Shown here piece after piece: positions 47,651-57,210 of a stretch of 64,000 nucleotides of DNA. Positions within the stretch are counted from its first letter, which is position 1. Every line of letters starts with the position of its first letter. This DNA comes from Nostoc sp. UHCC 0926 (lineage in GTDB: Bacteria > Cyanobacteriota > Cyanobacteriia > Cyanobacteriales > Nostocaceae), in NCBI RefSeq assembly GCF_028623165.1, contig NZ_CP117768.1:4526001-4590000 (forward strand). The letters run 5' to 3'. The position numbers were made by a program, and so were the translations under genes. Under the pieces are notes generated by a model, which made no database searches, was not told where the DNA came from, and saw only the letters and a program-made list of their open reading frames with translations.

Positions 47651-49543
47651 CTACAGCTGCGGTACGTACTGCTGCTTCTCAGGTACATCAGCGTACTCAG
47701 CCACAATCTGGCGGAATTCTTCGCCGTCAATGGTTTCCTTTTCGATCAGCAGATCGACTAAGCGATCGGTGACAGTGCGATTATCACGGATAAGCTTTTT
47801 CGAGTTTTCGTAGCATTCTTCCACGATCGCTCGCACTTGTCCATCAATGCGGGAGGCGATAGATTCGGAATACTCAGATCGGGTTGTCCAGTCACGACCT
47901 AAGAATACTTCTCCCTGCTGGCTTTCCAGTGACAACGGTCCTAAATCTGACATCCCAAACCGCGTCACCATCTGCCGCGCCATTCCCGACAACTGTTGTA
48001 AGTCTCCACCGGCACCAGTGGTAACTTCCGCAGCCCCAAAAATCACCTCTTCAGCAGCGCGACCGCCTAAAGCACCAGTAATTCTGGCTTTGAGTTGAGA
48101 ACGGGAAATTAACCCTTGTTCTTCGTCGGGAGTAAACCATGTCAAACCCTGTGCTTGTCCCCGTGGGATTAAGGTGACTTTCTGCACTGGGTCATGGTCT
48201 TTTAACAAAGTCCCAACTAAGGCGTGTCCAATTTCGTGGTAGGCAATTAAGCGCTTGCTCTTGCTGTCTACCAAAGGAGTACCTTCCATCCCAGCGACTA
48301 CCCGATCAACTGCGTCATCAATCTCACGCAGGGTAATCGCTTCTTTGCGTCTTCTAGCGGTAAGAATAGCCGCTTCGTTGAGTAAGTTGGCTAAGTCAGC
48401 ACCAGTGAATCCAGGAGTGCGGCGAGCGATCGCATCCAAAGATACGCTAGTGTCTAGTTTCTTGTTGCGCGCGTGGACTTGCAATATTTCCAAACGCCCT
48501 TTAATATCAGGTGGATCGACTGTCACTTGTCGGTCAAAGCGGCCGGGACGCAATAAGGCTGAGTCTAGTACGTCGGGACGGTTGGTGGCAGCAATAATAA
48601 TGATGCCTGTATTACCTTCAAACCCATCCATTTCGGTGAGGAGTTGGTTGAGGGTTTGTTCTCTCTCGTCGTTACCGCCACCGATACCAGCACCCCGTTG
48701 GCGTCCAACGGCGTCGATTTCATCGATGAAGATGATACAGGGGGCGTTGTCTTTAGCTTTCTTAAACAAATCGCGGACGCGGGATGCACCAACACCGACG
48801 AACATTTCCACGAATTCCGAACCGGAAATACTGAAGAATGGTACGCCTGCTTCTCCAGCGATCGCTTTTGCTAATAAAGTTTTACCAGTTCCAGGAGGCC
48901 CAACTAACAGCACTCCCTTGGGAATCCGCGCGCCTACAGCGGTAAATCTTTCTGGCTGCTTGAGAAAGGTGACAACTTCTTGCAGTTCTTCTTTAGCTTC
49001 TTCGATTCCGGCTACGTCGTCAAATTTAACCCCAGTTTTTGCCTCCATTTGGAAACGCGCTTTCGATTTGCCGAAGTTCATCGCTTGACCTGGCCCGCCG
49101 GGGAGGTTGCTAGAACGCCGGAACAAAAAGAACAGCCCAGTAATCAATAAAACTGGAAACACGAGATTGCCTAACAATCCCCAAATTGCGCCATCATTCC
49201 GCATGGGGTGGGCATCAAAACTAATCGCTTTTTCTTTGAGCTTGCTAATTAACTCAGGAGCGTTAACAGGCAAATCCACCCGCCACCTTTGGACGCGATT
49301 TTCGATGTCTGGATCGCGGGCTTCTATAATTGCTGTCCTACCGCCTTCGTACAGATCCACACTGCTGACGCGATCGCCGTCCAAGTATTCTAGAAAGCGA
49401 CCATAGGTCATGCGGGTATTGGCAGCATTCTTACTCATGTCAGCAGGAGCGCCTGCAAAGGCCCCTTGCCAGAAGAAAAAGCCAATTACCAAAGCCGGCA
49501 ATGTCCACAGTACTATGACTTTCCAAGAGAATTTCATGTTCAT
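47651..49543 (-). CDS. ftsH: ATP-dependent zinc metalloprotease FtsH
   Basis: A membrane-anchored AAA+ protease; in cyanobacteria, hexamers of such FtsH proteins degrade damaged photosystem II D1. The 630 residues have two membrane helices (about 7-25 and 122-142) around a lumenal domain, Walker A GPPGTGKT (215-222), Walker B CIIFIDEIDAVG, the second region of homology (TNRPDVLDSALLRPGRFDRQ), and the zinc site HEIGH (436-440). The VPEKQQYVPQL tail follows. It most resembles the FtsH2-type of Synechocystis. The first two Met codons are equally plausible starts. Confidence 0.96.
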   Translation of the reverse strand: MNMKFSWKVIVLWTLPALVIGFFFWQGAFAGAPADMSKNAANTRMTYGRFLEYLDGDRVSSVDLYEGGRTAIIEARDPDIENRVQRWRVDLPVNAPELISKLKEKAISFDAHPMRNDGAIWGLLGNLVFPVLLITGLFFLFRRSSNLPGGPGQAMNFGKSKARFQMEAKTGVKFDDVAGIEEAKEELQEVVTFLKQPERFTAVGARIPKGVLLVGPPGTGKTLLAKAIAGEAGVPFFSISGSEFVEMFVGVGASRVRDLFKKAKDNAPCIIFIDEIDAVGRQRGAGIGGGNDEREQTLNQLLTEMDGFEGNTGIIIIAATNRPDVLDSALLRPGRFDRQVTVDPPDIKGRLEILQVHARNKKLDTSVSLDAIARRTPGFTGADLANLLNEAAILTARRRKEAITLREIDDAVDRVVAGMEGTPLVDSKSKRLIAYHEIGHALVGTLLKDHDPVQKVTLIPRGQAQGLTWFTPDEEQGLISRSQLKARITGALGGRAAEEVIFGAAEVTTGAGGDLQQLSGMARQMVTRFGMSDLGPLSLESQQGEVFLGRDWTTRSEYSESIASRIDGQVRAIVEECYENSKKLIRDNRTVTDRLVDLLIEKETIDGEEFRQIVAEYADVPEKQQYVPQL

Positions 49544-49828
49544 TTGCCTCTAGATACCTATACAAGTCATCAGCCTTAGCAACCGAATGTTCATCACTCT
49601 GTCACTTTAAGCTGTTAAACGGATGTCTATAAATCCATTTTGTTTAATTTGATCTCTTATATGCACTGCCATAAGGCAATCAGGGCATTATGGCGATGCC
49701 AACAAGAATCTTAATCAAAGTTAACTTAATTTTAATACAATATCGCACGAGAAAAGGGAGCGCCAACAAGGGAGAGACGCCAAGAAATTTTCTCGCGTTT
49801 GGTGTGTCTGTTCAATTAAGGACTTTAC

Positions 49829-50323
49829 CTACTTAACTTCTGTAATTTGTAGAGTGTAAGGAAGATACTTACCTTTTTCGTAGGAACCAACCCAAATTTG
49901 GTAATTTCCAGCCAGCCATTCACCAACAATGCCGGCATTTTTACCGTCAACATCGTCATTACACCAAGTACCACCGGGTCCCTTGATAATCAAGGTGGTG
50001 TCCTCAGGACTTTGCACTTGCAGCTTTAGGTAGTCAAATTTACTTGTTAGCACTAATGTGTGGTCTGGTGCTTCATCAACAAATCCGGTACAAGGGCCAG
50101 TGGCTGTTTCGCTTCTGGCGGCTACTTGACTCCCAGATATTGAACCACCACTCATCCCGCGAACTGTCAGGGGGTCTGGCGAAAACTGGGGGCTAATGGT
50201 GACATCTCCAAATATCGTTGGCGCTTCCTGAGCATCAGTCACAGTATTAACTGTCAATGTAATGAAGAGCGTAACTATCATCAACGATAATCTCATCCCT
50301 CTGTTGAGCACTTTTGTCAGCAT
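49829..50323 (-). CDS. Secreted protein, pre-peptidase C-terminal-like domain
   Basis: The 164-residue protein has a signal peptide (LSLMIVTLFITLTVNTVTDA). The mature part is beta-rich: DVTISPQFSPDPLTVRGMSG, then DHTLVLTSKFDYLKLQVQSP, DTTLIIKGPGGTWCNDDVDG and ENLAGNYQIWVG-like elements. The pattern of a polar Asp loop followed by GxYxIWVGSY resembles PPC-type domains of secreted proteins. Two cysteines (GPCTG, TWCND) may form a disulfide. No enzyme domain is attached. Confidence 0.7.
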   Translation of the reverse strand: MLTKVLNRGMRLSLMIVTLFITLTVNTVTDAQEAPTIFGDVTISPQFSPDPLTVRGMSGGSISGSQVAARSETATGPCTGFVDEAPDHTLVLTSKFDYLKLQVQSPEDTTLIIKGPGGTWCNDDVDGKNAGIVGEWLAGNYQIWVGSYEKGKYLPYTLQITEVK

Positions 50324-50485
50324 TGTAATTACGTTCGCTTCTAAGTGTTTTTGAAGACATTAATTTTACACACTAAGTTCCCAACCTGAGGAGAATTGAC
50401 TACCTATTTTAGATTTAAAATTGGGGATAATTCATTAGTAATTAGTCAATGATTTCTTGTTCCGATAGTTGCTCTACCTTATGGA

Positions 50486-50511
50486 TAGGGGCGCACGTTT
50501 GTGCGCCCCTA
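50486..50511. repeat. Perfect GC-rich hairpin repeat
   Basis: TAGGGGCGCAC (50486-50496) and GTGCGCCCCTA (50501-50511) pair perfectly around GTTT. It lies 36 bp past the 3' end of gltX on its strand and belongs to the same loose family as 28769-28796. Confidence 0.75.
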
Positions 50512-50546
50512 AAATCTCAAATATTTTTAAAATCTGGAAGTAATCG

Positions 50547-51992
50547 CTAATTAGCTTCTGTTATTGCCCTACTCAAGCGCGACTTATCTAAACCAATCTG
50601 ATTTAGTAGTAACCAAGATTGGATCAGGTCGGGGCCATGAACATCTCCAGTTAAGGCTGCTCTGAGCGATCGCATCACTAAGCCTTTTTTGACTTTTTGC
50701 TCTTTCACCACTTGTTTAATAATGTCCTGGGCGGCGGCTTCTGATAGTTGCGGCTGATTTTCTAAAGCTGTGACAATCCCCTCAAGCACAGCAACAGAAC
50801 CTTCTTGCTTGAGTTGTGTACTGGCTTCGTCGCTAAATTCAACTGTGTCGTTAAAAAACAGTTGGCTTTGAGCTACTGCATCTACTAAACGAGTCAAACT
50901 CTGGCTAATTAAAGTTACTAACTGTTCTAACCAGGGGCGTTCTCTTCCACCATCAAATTTATACCCAGCCGCTTCCCAAAAGGGTATGAGTAAATCTGTG
51001 AGTTTATCTACTGGCGTATTGTGGATATACTGACTGTTCAACCAATCGAGTTTTGCCCAGTCAAACTTTGCACCTGCTTTATTTACACGTTCAAAGCCAA
51101 ATTCTTTTGCTGCTACTTCTAAGGTAAATATTTCTTGCGTCGAGTCTGGTGGCGACCAACCCAGCAATGTCATGTAATTCACCAAGCCTTCAGCAGTAAA
51201 GCCCATTTTCTGAAAGTCAGAAATGGAAGTAACACCATCTCGCTTAGAAAGCTTGCGCCCTTCCAAATTTAAAATCAGCGGCGTGTGGGCAAATTCTGGG
51301 ATTTTTGCACCCATTGCTTCATACAGTAAAATTTGCTTGGCGGTGTTGGCGATGTGGTCTTCTCCCCGGATAACATGGGTGATTTGCATATCGATGTCAT
51401 CCACTACAACTACAAAGTTGTATAAAGGTTGACCGCTACCCTCTTCTGAGGCGCGGGCGATGACCATATCACCACCTAAATCGCTACCTCGCCAAGACAT
51501 CTTTCCCCTTACTAGGTCATTCCAGACAATTTCCCGCCCATCTTCGATTTTGAAGCGAATCACAGAGGAGCGACCTTCTGCTTCAAATGCGGCGCGTTGT
51601 TCTGGCGTGAGGTTGCGGTGACGGTTGTCATAGCGAGGAGCTTCGCCTCTAGCTTTCTGAGCTTCTCTTAAAGCCTCTAGTTCTTCGGAAGTGGTGTAGC
51701 AGCGATAGGCTAATCCTTGATCTAGCAGTTTTTGTACTGCTTCTTTGTAGAGATCCAGGCGTTGGGATTGAAAAAATGGTCCTTCATCCCAGTTAAGTCC
51801 TAGCCAGCGCAGTCCTTCAAGAACATTGTCGGTGTATTCGGGACGCGATCGCTCTAGGTCTGTGTCTTCTATTCGCAGTATAAATTTACCGCCGTGGTGG
51901 CGGGCAAATAGCCAGTTAAATACAGCCGTTCTAGCTGTACCAATATGTAAATTTCCAGTTGGACTTGGCGCAATTCGGACTCTGACAGTCAC
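50547..51992 (-). CDS. gltX: Glutamyl-tRNA synthetase
   Basis: A class I synthetase that charges tRNA-Glu, used for protein synthesis and as the first substrate of tetrapyrrole synthesis. HIGH motif: RIAPSPTGNLHIGTARTAVF. KMSKS equivalent: KLSKRDG. Other family phrases: ILRIEDTDLERSRPEYT and VIRGEDHIANTAKQILLYEA. From GTG 51992 the protein has 481 residues, the usual length. The frame stays open to TTG 52013, but those codons are not conserved family sequence. The tRNA-Asp gene lies 149 bp upstream on the same strand. Confidence 0.95.
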   Translation of the reverse strand: MTVRVRIAPSPTGNLHIGTARTAVFNWLFARHHGGKFILRIEDTDLERSRPEYTDNVLEGLRWLGLNWDEGPFFQSQRLDLYKEAVQKLLDQGLAYRCYTTSEELEALREAQKARGEAPRYDNRHRNLTPEQRAAFEAEGRSSVIRFKIEDGREIVWNDLVRGKMSWRGSDLGGDMVIARASEEGSGQPLYNFVVVVDDIDMQITHVIRGEDHIANTAKQILLYEAMGAKIPEFAHTPLILNLEGRKLSKRDGVTSISDFQKMGFTAEGLVNYMTLLGWSPPDSTQEIFTLEVAAKEFGFERVNKAGAKFDWAKLDWLNSQYIHNTPVDKLTDLLIPFWEAAGYKFDGGRERPWLEQLVTLISQSLTRLVDAVAQSQLFFNDTVEFSDEASTQLKQEGSVAVLEGIVTALENQPQLSEAAAQDIIKQVVKEQKVKKGLVMRSLRAALTGDVHGPDLIQSWLLLNQIGLDKSRLSRAITEAN

Positions 51993-52141
51993 AGTTAATT
52001 CTCTCTTTTGCAAAGCTTGATAAATGTAGCTTATATTTAAACCCTGAATCCTGAGTCAAGGAAATCCAGGCTTAGGAACTAGTAAATAACAAATGCCCAA
52101 TTCCTAATATTACTTAAGACTCACTACTGATAATTTTAGAA

Positions 52142-52215
52142 CGGGACTGACGGGGCTCGAACCCGCAACTTCCGCCGTGACAGGGCGGTGCTCTAACCAA
52201 TTGAACTACAGTCCC
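52142..52215 (-). tRNA. tRNA-Asp (GTC)
   Basis: A 74-nt cloverleaf: acceptor GGGACTG/CAGTCCC with discriminator G, D-arm GTTCAATTGGTTAGAGC, anticodon loop CTGTCAC (anticodon GTC), and T-arm GCGGGTTCGAGCCCCGT. No CCA is encoded. Confidence 0.98.
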
Positions 52216-52334
52216 TTGTTTGGCAACTTTGCTATTATCGCTATTTATTTTCTACTTGTCAAGTGTTTTGCAGTTAGGAATTATTTTTGCCCCGTCTGCC
52301 CAGCGGGCGATCGCTCCTTGGGGGAAATTTTTCG

Positions 52335-53870
52335 TTAAATAGAACCTGATAATACAACCTGTGGCTCTGATTCCAGATGCTGTAATATCCGGGATTGCAT
52401 TTGTTTATACTGCTGCTTTAATAGCTGTTTGCTCAACTGCGGTTGAGAGGCGGGTGGTAGACTATGACTCTGTTGCACCCAGGTTTTCAACATTTGCCGC
52501 TGAGTTGGCTCGATGCGACTGCTGAGAACGTTGGTGCAGGAATGTGGTGCTTCTAGAGTAAAGAAAATCAAAGGATAGTGTTCATTTTCAGCCAGGAAAC
52601 TTACTACCCTAAGATTTTGAGGATTTTGCATATCTAGGTAGCAGGGTAGCCACTTAGGAGCTAATTGCTGATTGTAAAGTATACTCACCCACAACAGCAT
52701 TGGGTGAGGGGATGTTATGAAGATAAATTGGTTATAACGGGTAGAAACCGCATAATTTTTGATTTCTTGTTTAGGCAACATCAACCATAGCGCTGTCATA
52801 GATCCTTGTGCAGTGTCTATAACCTGAGAAAAAACAATCTCTTGAATTGGTTTATTTTCAGGCCATAAAAGTTGCCGGCATTTTTGTTCTACTGTGATTG
52901 GTAATCCAGAATCTAAGGGACAGGTAAGAATGGAACTAGAGGCTGATGTTGTAGGTAAACGTGGACTATTGGGCTGTTCTAAACTGTTTAAGACTTGCAG
53001 AATTTGAGCGATATTTTGTGGGCGATCGCTTGCTTTTTTAGCAAGACAAGCCATGATTAAATGATTTAACTTCTGAGGTAATTTAAGAGTGGGTTTAACA
53101 TCTGCGATCGCTTTTGGTTCTTCAAATTGATGTGCTTTATACCAAGCCCCAAAGTAATCAGTTTCTGGTTGCCAGGGTTTTTTGCCTGTGAGCATTTCAA
53201 ACATCATCACACCCAGGCTATAAATATCAGAGCGACTATCTAATTTTTCCCCATCTAGTTGTTCTGGAGAACAGTAGGGTAAAGTGCCATTAAATCCACT
53301 GCTTGTACTAGCTGTTGATGCATAATTTAAAAATCTAGCAATCCCGAAATCGAGAATTTTAACTAACTGACCCAATATCGGATCAGGAATAACTAATATA
53401 TTGGCAGGCTTGATATCTCTATGAACTAATGGACAAATTTTGCCGTCAATGTTAATGCCTTCATGGGCGCACTGTAAGCCTAAGCAAATTTGGCGGGAGA
53501 GAGTCAAAAACATGGACAGAGGCAGCGGAATTAAATCCTTTAAACTTTTTCCACATAGATATTCCATGACGTAGTATGGTTTTCCTTGCTCATTCACGCC
53601 ATAATCATACGCCCGCACTATATGTAAGCTCTTTTGACTCAAAGCTGCACTCATTAAAGCTTCACGAACAAAGTCTTGTTGCATCTTGGTATCGACAACA
53701 GTTTTAGTCAAAAACTTGACAGCAACGGGTGTACCTCCTAACAAAATATCATTTGCTAAGAAAACTTCACCCATGCCACCGCTACCAATTAATTGCTTGA
53801 GTTGATAACGATTGGCAAGCAAGCCCGTACTACTTGGAGATGTAAATCGGCTTTGATTCACTTTGTTCAC
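52335..53870 (-). CDS. Hanks-type serine/threonine protein kinase, tandem copy A
   Basis: The 511-residue protein has an N-terminal kinase domain (about 22-295): glycine loop IGSGGMGEVFLAN, ATP-binding Lys in AVKFL, catalytic HRDIKPAN (150-157) and DFG (174-176). The remaining 200 residues form a domain shared with the next gene (VIDTAQGSMTALWLMLPKQE, HPMLLWVSILYNQQLAPKWL, ENEHYPLIFFTLEAPHSCTN). No membrane helix is seen, so it should be cytosolic. The activation segment has a Ser/Thr-rich stretch (YASTASTSSGFNGTLPYCSP). Confidence 0.92.
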   Translation of the reverse strand: MNKVNQSRFTSPSSTGLLANRYQLKQLIGSGGMGEVFLANDILLGGTPVAVKFLTKTVVDTKMQQDFVREALMSAALSQKSLHIVRAYDYGVNEQGKPYYVMEYLCGKSLKDLIPLPLSMFLTLSRQICLGLQCAHEGINIDGKICPLVHRDIKPANILVIPDPILGQLVKILDFGIARFLNYASTASTSSGFNGTLPYCSPEQLDGEKLDSRSDIYSLGVMMFEMLTGKKPWQPETDYFGAWYKAHQFEEPKAIADVKPTLKLPQKLNHLIMACLAKKASDRPQNIAQILQVLNSLEQPNSPRLPTTSASSSILTCPLDSGLPITVEQKCRQLLWPENKPIQEIVFSQVIDTAQGSMTALWLMLPKQEIKNYAVSTRYNQFIFITSPHPMLLWVSILYNQQLAPKWLPCYLDMQNPQNLRVVSFLAENEHYPLIFFTLEAPHSCTNVLSSRIEPTQRQMLKTWVQQSHSLPPASQPQLSKQLLKQQYKQMQSRILQHLESEPQVVLSGSI

Positions 53871-53963
53871 CTCTGCTGCTGAGTCGATTTAAAGTTAGCA
53901 GTAGACACATAAGAATATCATTGGGTAATTGGTAGTAAGCATTTTCATTTTGATAGCAGACTT

Positions 53964-55586
53964 TCAAGGACGTGATAAAAGTTTAAAAAAAGTCTCCAAG
54001 AATTTAGTCATCCAATTTTTTAAACCTTCTTTCTCAGTTTTTTGATGAAAAGCTAACTTTTGTAAAATGTCCAATTTCAGCTTTTCATAATCTGTTTTTA
54101 GAAGATTTTTAGCTTCATTAGGCAAAATTAATCCATTTGATTGTTGACTTATATCTAAGCAATCTACAAGTTGCTGGCGCTGATTAGCTGTAAGCTTTAA
54201 AGTCGTTACATGAGAGCAACGGTTTGGATCTTCTAGGGCAAAAAATAGTAGATGATAGTAGCCTACTTCTGCTAAACTACGTGCTATATTCTCCCCTTTA
54301 TTATCTTTCAAATCAAGAAAATAAGGTAGCCACTTAGTCATAGAAGGTTGGGCATTGTATAGTACTGTTACCCATAATAGCATTGGGTATACATTCATTT
54401 TACTAATAAATTCAGTACCATGTATTTTATCCAAATATTTTGTAATCTCTTGTTTGGGCAACATTGACCAAAAAGTTGGTATAAGTCTTTGATGAGTATG
54501 TAGTAAATGGGGAAAACCAATTGGTGCAATTGGTTTATTTTTAGGCCAATTTTTCTGCAAACACTCTTTTTCTGATAATAAAGTTGCAGGGACTAATTGA
54601 ACTGGACACGAGAGTTTAATAATCTCACTGCTATTGCTAGGAATAACATCATTAAGCTGAAGATTAACCTTTTCTAAATCTTCTAATATTTGGTTGATAT
54701 TTTGAGGGCGATCGCTTATTTCTTTCGCTAAACAACTCATCAGTAATTTTTCTAACACCTGTGGTATTTTGACTTGCGGATTCACTTCCTCAACTGTAGG
54801 TGGCATTTGAAAGCGATGCGCTTGATACCAAGTACCAAAGGAGTTACTTTTTGTCTGAAATGGATGTTTTCCTGTCAGCATCTCAAACATTAGTACTCCC
54901 AAACTGTAAATATCAGAGCGGACATCTAGCAATTTGCGTCCTTCCATATGTTCTGGAGAACAGTAAGGCAAACTGCCAATAAAAGAATCTGTCAGGGTCA
55001 TCCCACTTCGCTCTGTTAAAAATTTGGCAATACCAAAATCTAGTATCTTAACAATTTCTCCTTGTTTGCTATCTTCACTAATGAATATATTTTCTGGTTT
55101 AATATCCCTGTGAACAATGGGATAAATCTCTCCTTTGAGGCTGATACCTTGATGGGCACATTGTAAACCTAAACAAATTTGATTACAAATCTCCAAAAAC
55201 TTTGATATTGTTAAGGGCTGAATTTCGAGAATTTGTTTGAGACTTTTTCCTTGGAGGTATTCCATTACATAAAAGGGAGTCTTATCCTCAGTAACGCCAT
55301 AACTTAAAATACGAACAATATGTTTACTTTTGCGACCCAATTGAGCGCCAATAAAAATCTCTCTGGCAAAGCGTTGGGACATTTGCTGGTTCACCAAACT
55401 GAGTGATAAGATTTTGACTGCGATCGGCATACCACCTTTAGCAGTATCTTCTGCTAAATAAACTTTACCCATCCCCCCTTTACCAATTAAATCTCTGATT
55501 AAATAGCGATTATTTAAAAATTGTCCAATGTAATCATCTAATTCTGCTTTTTGCCCTACCATACTCTCAATTTGATTTTGTGACAT
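53964..55586 (-). CDS. Hanks-type serine/threonine protein kinase, tandem copy B
   Basis: The 540-residue kinase is paralogous to its downstream neighbour throughout. It has glycine loop IGKGGMGKVYLAE (34-46), Lys in AVKIL, HRDIKPEN (159-166) and DFG (184-186). The same unrecognised C-terminal domain follows (HPMLLWV-type segment VYPMLLWVTVLYNAQPSMTK, EVGYYHLLFFALEDPNRCSH), plus a basic tail. It is the upstream gene of the pair, 93 bp before copy A, on the same strand, probably an operon. Substrates are unknown. Confidence 0.92.
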   Translation of the reverse strand: MSQNQIESMVGQKAELDDYIGQFLNNRYLIRDLIGKGGMGKVYLAEDTAKGGMPIAVKILSLSLVNQQMSQRFAREIFIGAQLGRKSKHIVRILSYGVTEDKTPFYVMEYLQGKSLKQILEIQPLTISKFLEICNQICLGLQCAHQGISLKGEIYPIVHRDIKPENIFISEDSKQGEIVKILDFGIAKFLTERSGMTLTDSFIGSLPYCSPEHMEGRKLLDVRSDIYSLGVLMFEMLTGKHPFQTKSNSFGTWYQAHRFQMPPTVEEVNPQVKIPQVLEKLLMSCLAKEISDRPQNINQILEDLEKVNLQLNDVIPSNSSEIIKLSCPVQLVPATLLSEKECLQKNWPKNKPIAPIGFPHLLHTHQRLIPTFWSMLPKQEITKYLDKIHGTEFISKMNVYPMLLWVTVLYNAQPSMTKWLPYFLDLKDNKGENIARSLAEVGYYHLLFFALEDPNRCSHVTTLKLTANQRQQLVDCLDISQQSNGLILPNEAKNLLKTDYEKLKLDILQKLAFHQKTEKEGLKNWMTKFLETFFKLLSRP

Positions 55587-55882
55587 AAGAATTATTTATG
55601 AAAAACATTGCTGGCAAAATACTTTAATAAGTCTAGCTAATTATTAAATTTAAATCTAAAAAACATCATAATTTTTAGAATATTAATCCTCTGCTGTAAT
55701 CATGGTTAATCTTTCTGCAAAATTCCCTAATCATTGTGTAACATATTTATTAATGAATACGGTTGAGAAATTACACGTAAACTACAAATAGGTAAGATAA
55801 AGTTGCCTAGCAAATTCCGTGAATACACAGGAATAAGCTTCAAACAAGTGAATAGCAGTAAAGGTACGATACCTCTGTACAG

Positions 55883-57067
55883 TTAACGGTTGAGATTCGG
55901 CAGTAAACGGTGCAATAATCTGATTAGTGGTGTTTCAATTTTAATTTTAAAGGCTAGTATCTGGGTGCGTTGCAGGGAGTTAAAATTATTATCACTGATG
56001 AGAATTAATGATTGTTGTCCATCGGGTAGTTTAGGGCCAAGAGTTAAGCCTTCGATGTTATCTAGCAGTACATCTAAGGTTCTTAAATCTAACAGCAGTT
56101 TTTTTGTAACTGGTTTAATATTCTTGGAATTAATTGCTAAAAGGCTATCAATCTTATGAATATCATCGCCTCCTTCTAAAGAAACCTGAAACAGGAAAAT
56201 AGCAAATCCTAAACCAGTAAAAGACCGTTCTAAACTTAGGAAGTGTCCTTGATTATCGAGAGCAACTAAATCAGGTAATCCACTAGCGAATTTACCAGTA
56301 AAATTCAAAAAGGGTGAAACTGGTTCAGTTGGGTAAAGAAATTCCTTTTCTGGCTGGTTGTTGAGCAAGTTGTATTGCAAAATCCGGCATGGACTACCGA
56401 TGTTAGGTTTAGCTGCGACACCATCTTGAATTAGAGCATTTTCGGTAGCTGTGAATAGATGCTTTTTATCAGGTGTGATAGTGAGGCTTTCAAAAGCCAA
56501 ATTGTTACGGATACCTTTTTGACTACTTTTATCTGGCAAAAATTTGTTTGGTATGGAAAGTGTTTTAATTTCTCTGCCAGAAGAGAGCGAGAACTCTTTA
56601 ATAAAAGGATTAATTAATTTTCCAGCATCGCCTTCAGAAGAAATAAACACAGTTGCTTTATTAGTTAATGCAATACCTTCTGTATCACTTTCACCAGGGC
56701 GAAATGTTTGACCATTTTCATTTAATAATGTGGTAACACTGACAGGAAGAACTTTACCTTTTTGTAGCTCACCCTTGCTTAAGTCAATTTTAAGAGTGTA
56801 GAAACGGGCGGCAGCTTTTTTTCCCCGGTCATCAGAAATAGCATAATAAAGGTTGTTTTTTGCATCATATGTAATTCCAGATAAACCTCCAACTTCAGTT
56901 TTTTTAAAGATTAAACCTTTCGGTAAGGTGGCTTCCCCGATAAACTCTATGCTACTGACTTCAACGGCATTTGTATATAAATTTGTGAATAAAAAAATGA
57001 TAATTATAATTGCGATAAAGAAATAAATAATTCGTGGGATTACGAAGATTTTTTTAATCAGCTGCAT
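55883..57067 (-). CDS. Esterase-like-activity-of-phytase family protein
   Basis: The 394-residue protein has an N-terminal membrane anchor or uncleaved signal (IIYFFIAIIIIIFLFTNLYT). It is followed by a beta-propeller-like phytase-esterase domain: GLSGITYDAKNNLYYAISDD, RGKKAAARFYTLKIDLSKGE, DTEGIALTNKATVFISSEGD, RNNLAFESLTITPDKKHLFT and DNIEGLTLGPKLPDGQQSLI. This pattern marks the Phytase-like family (PF13449 as I recall). The actual substrate is unproven. It should face the periplasm. Confidence 0.87.
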   Translation of the reverse strand: MQLIKKIFVIPRIIYFFIAIIIIIFLFTNLYTNAVEVSSIEFIGEATLPKGLIFKKTEVGGLSGITYDAKNNLYYAISDDRGKKAAARFYTLKIDLSKGELQKGKVLPVSVTTLLNENGQTFRPGESDTEGIALTNKATVFISSEGDAGKLINPFIKEFSLSSGREIKTLSIPNKFLPDKSSQKGIRNNLAFESLTITPDKKHLFTATENALIQDGVAAKPNIGSPCRILQYNLLNNQPEKEFLYPTEPVSPFLNFTGKFASGLPDLVALDNQGHFLSLERSFTGLGFAIFLFQVSLEGGDDIHKIDSLLAINSKNIKPVTKKLLLDLRTLDVLLDNIEGLTLGPKLPDGQQSLILISDNNFNSLQRTQILAFKIKIETPLIRLLHRLLPNLNR

Positions 57068-57131
57068 AGAATTTTTTTGTTAAAGTCTGAAAATTACGAA
57101 TAAGATATCATGCTGAAGGATGCAACATGTG

Positions 57132-57158
57132 TTAGGGCTGCACATCTGTGCGCCACTA
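57132..57158. repeat. Imperfect GC-rich hairpin repeat
   Basis: GTTAGGGCTGCACA faces TGTGCGCCACTAC with a bulge. Related to the hairpins at 28769, 50486 and 61822. It lies just upstream of the phytase-like gene. Confidence 0.5.
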
Positions 57159-57210
57159 CAAATAACATGTATTTCAACCAATTGAAAACCTTTAGAAAAT
57201 ACGAAATTAC

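Noticed and set aside
48255..49088. 277-codon + strand frame inside ftsH
   Set aside because: It is the antisense of the conserved FtsH AAA+ domain; the product is Ser/Pro/Arg-rich and unlike any protein.
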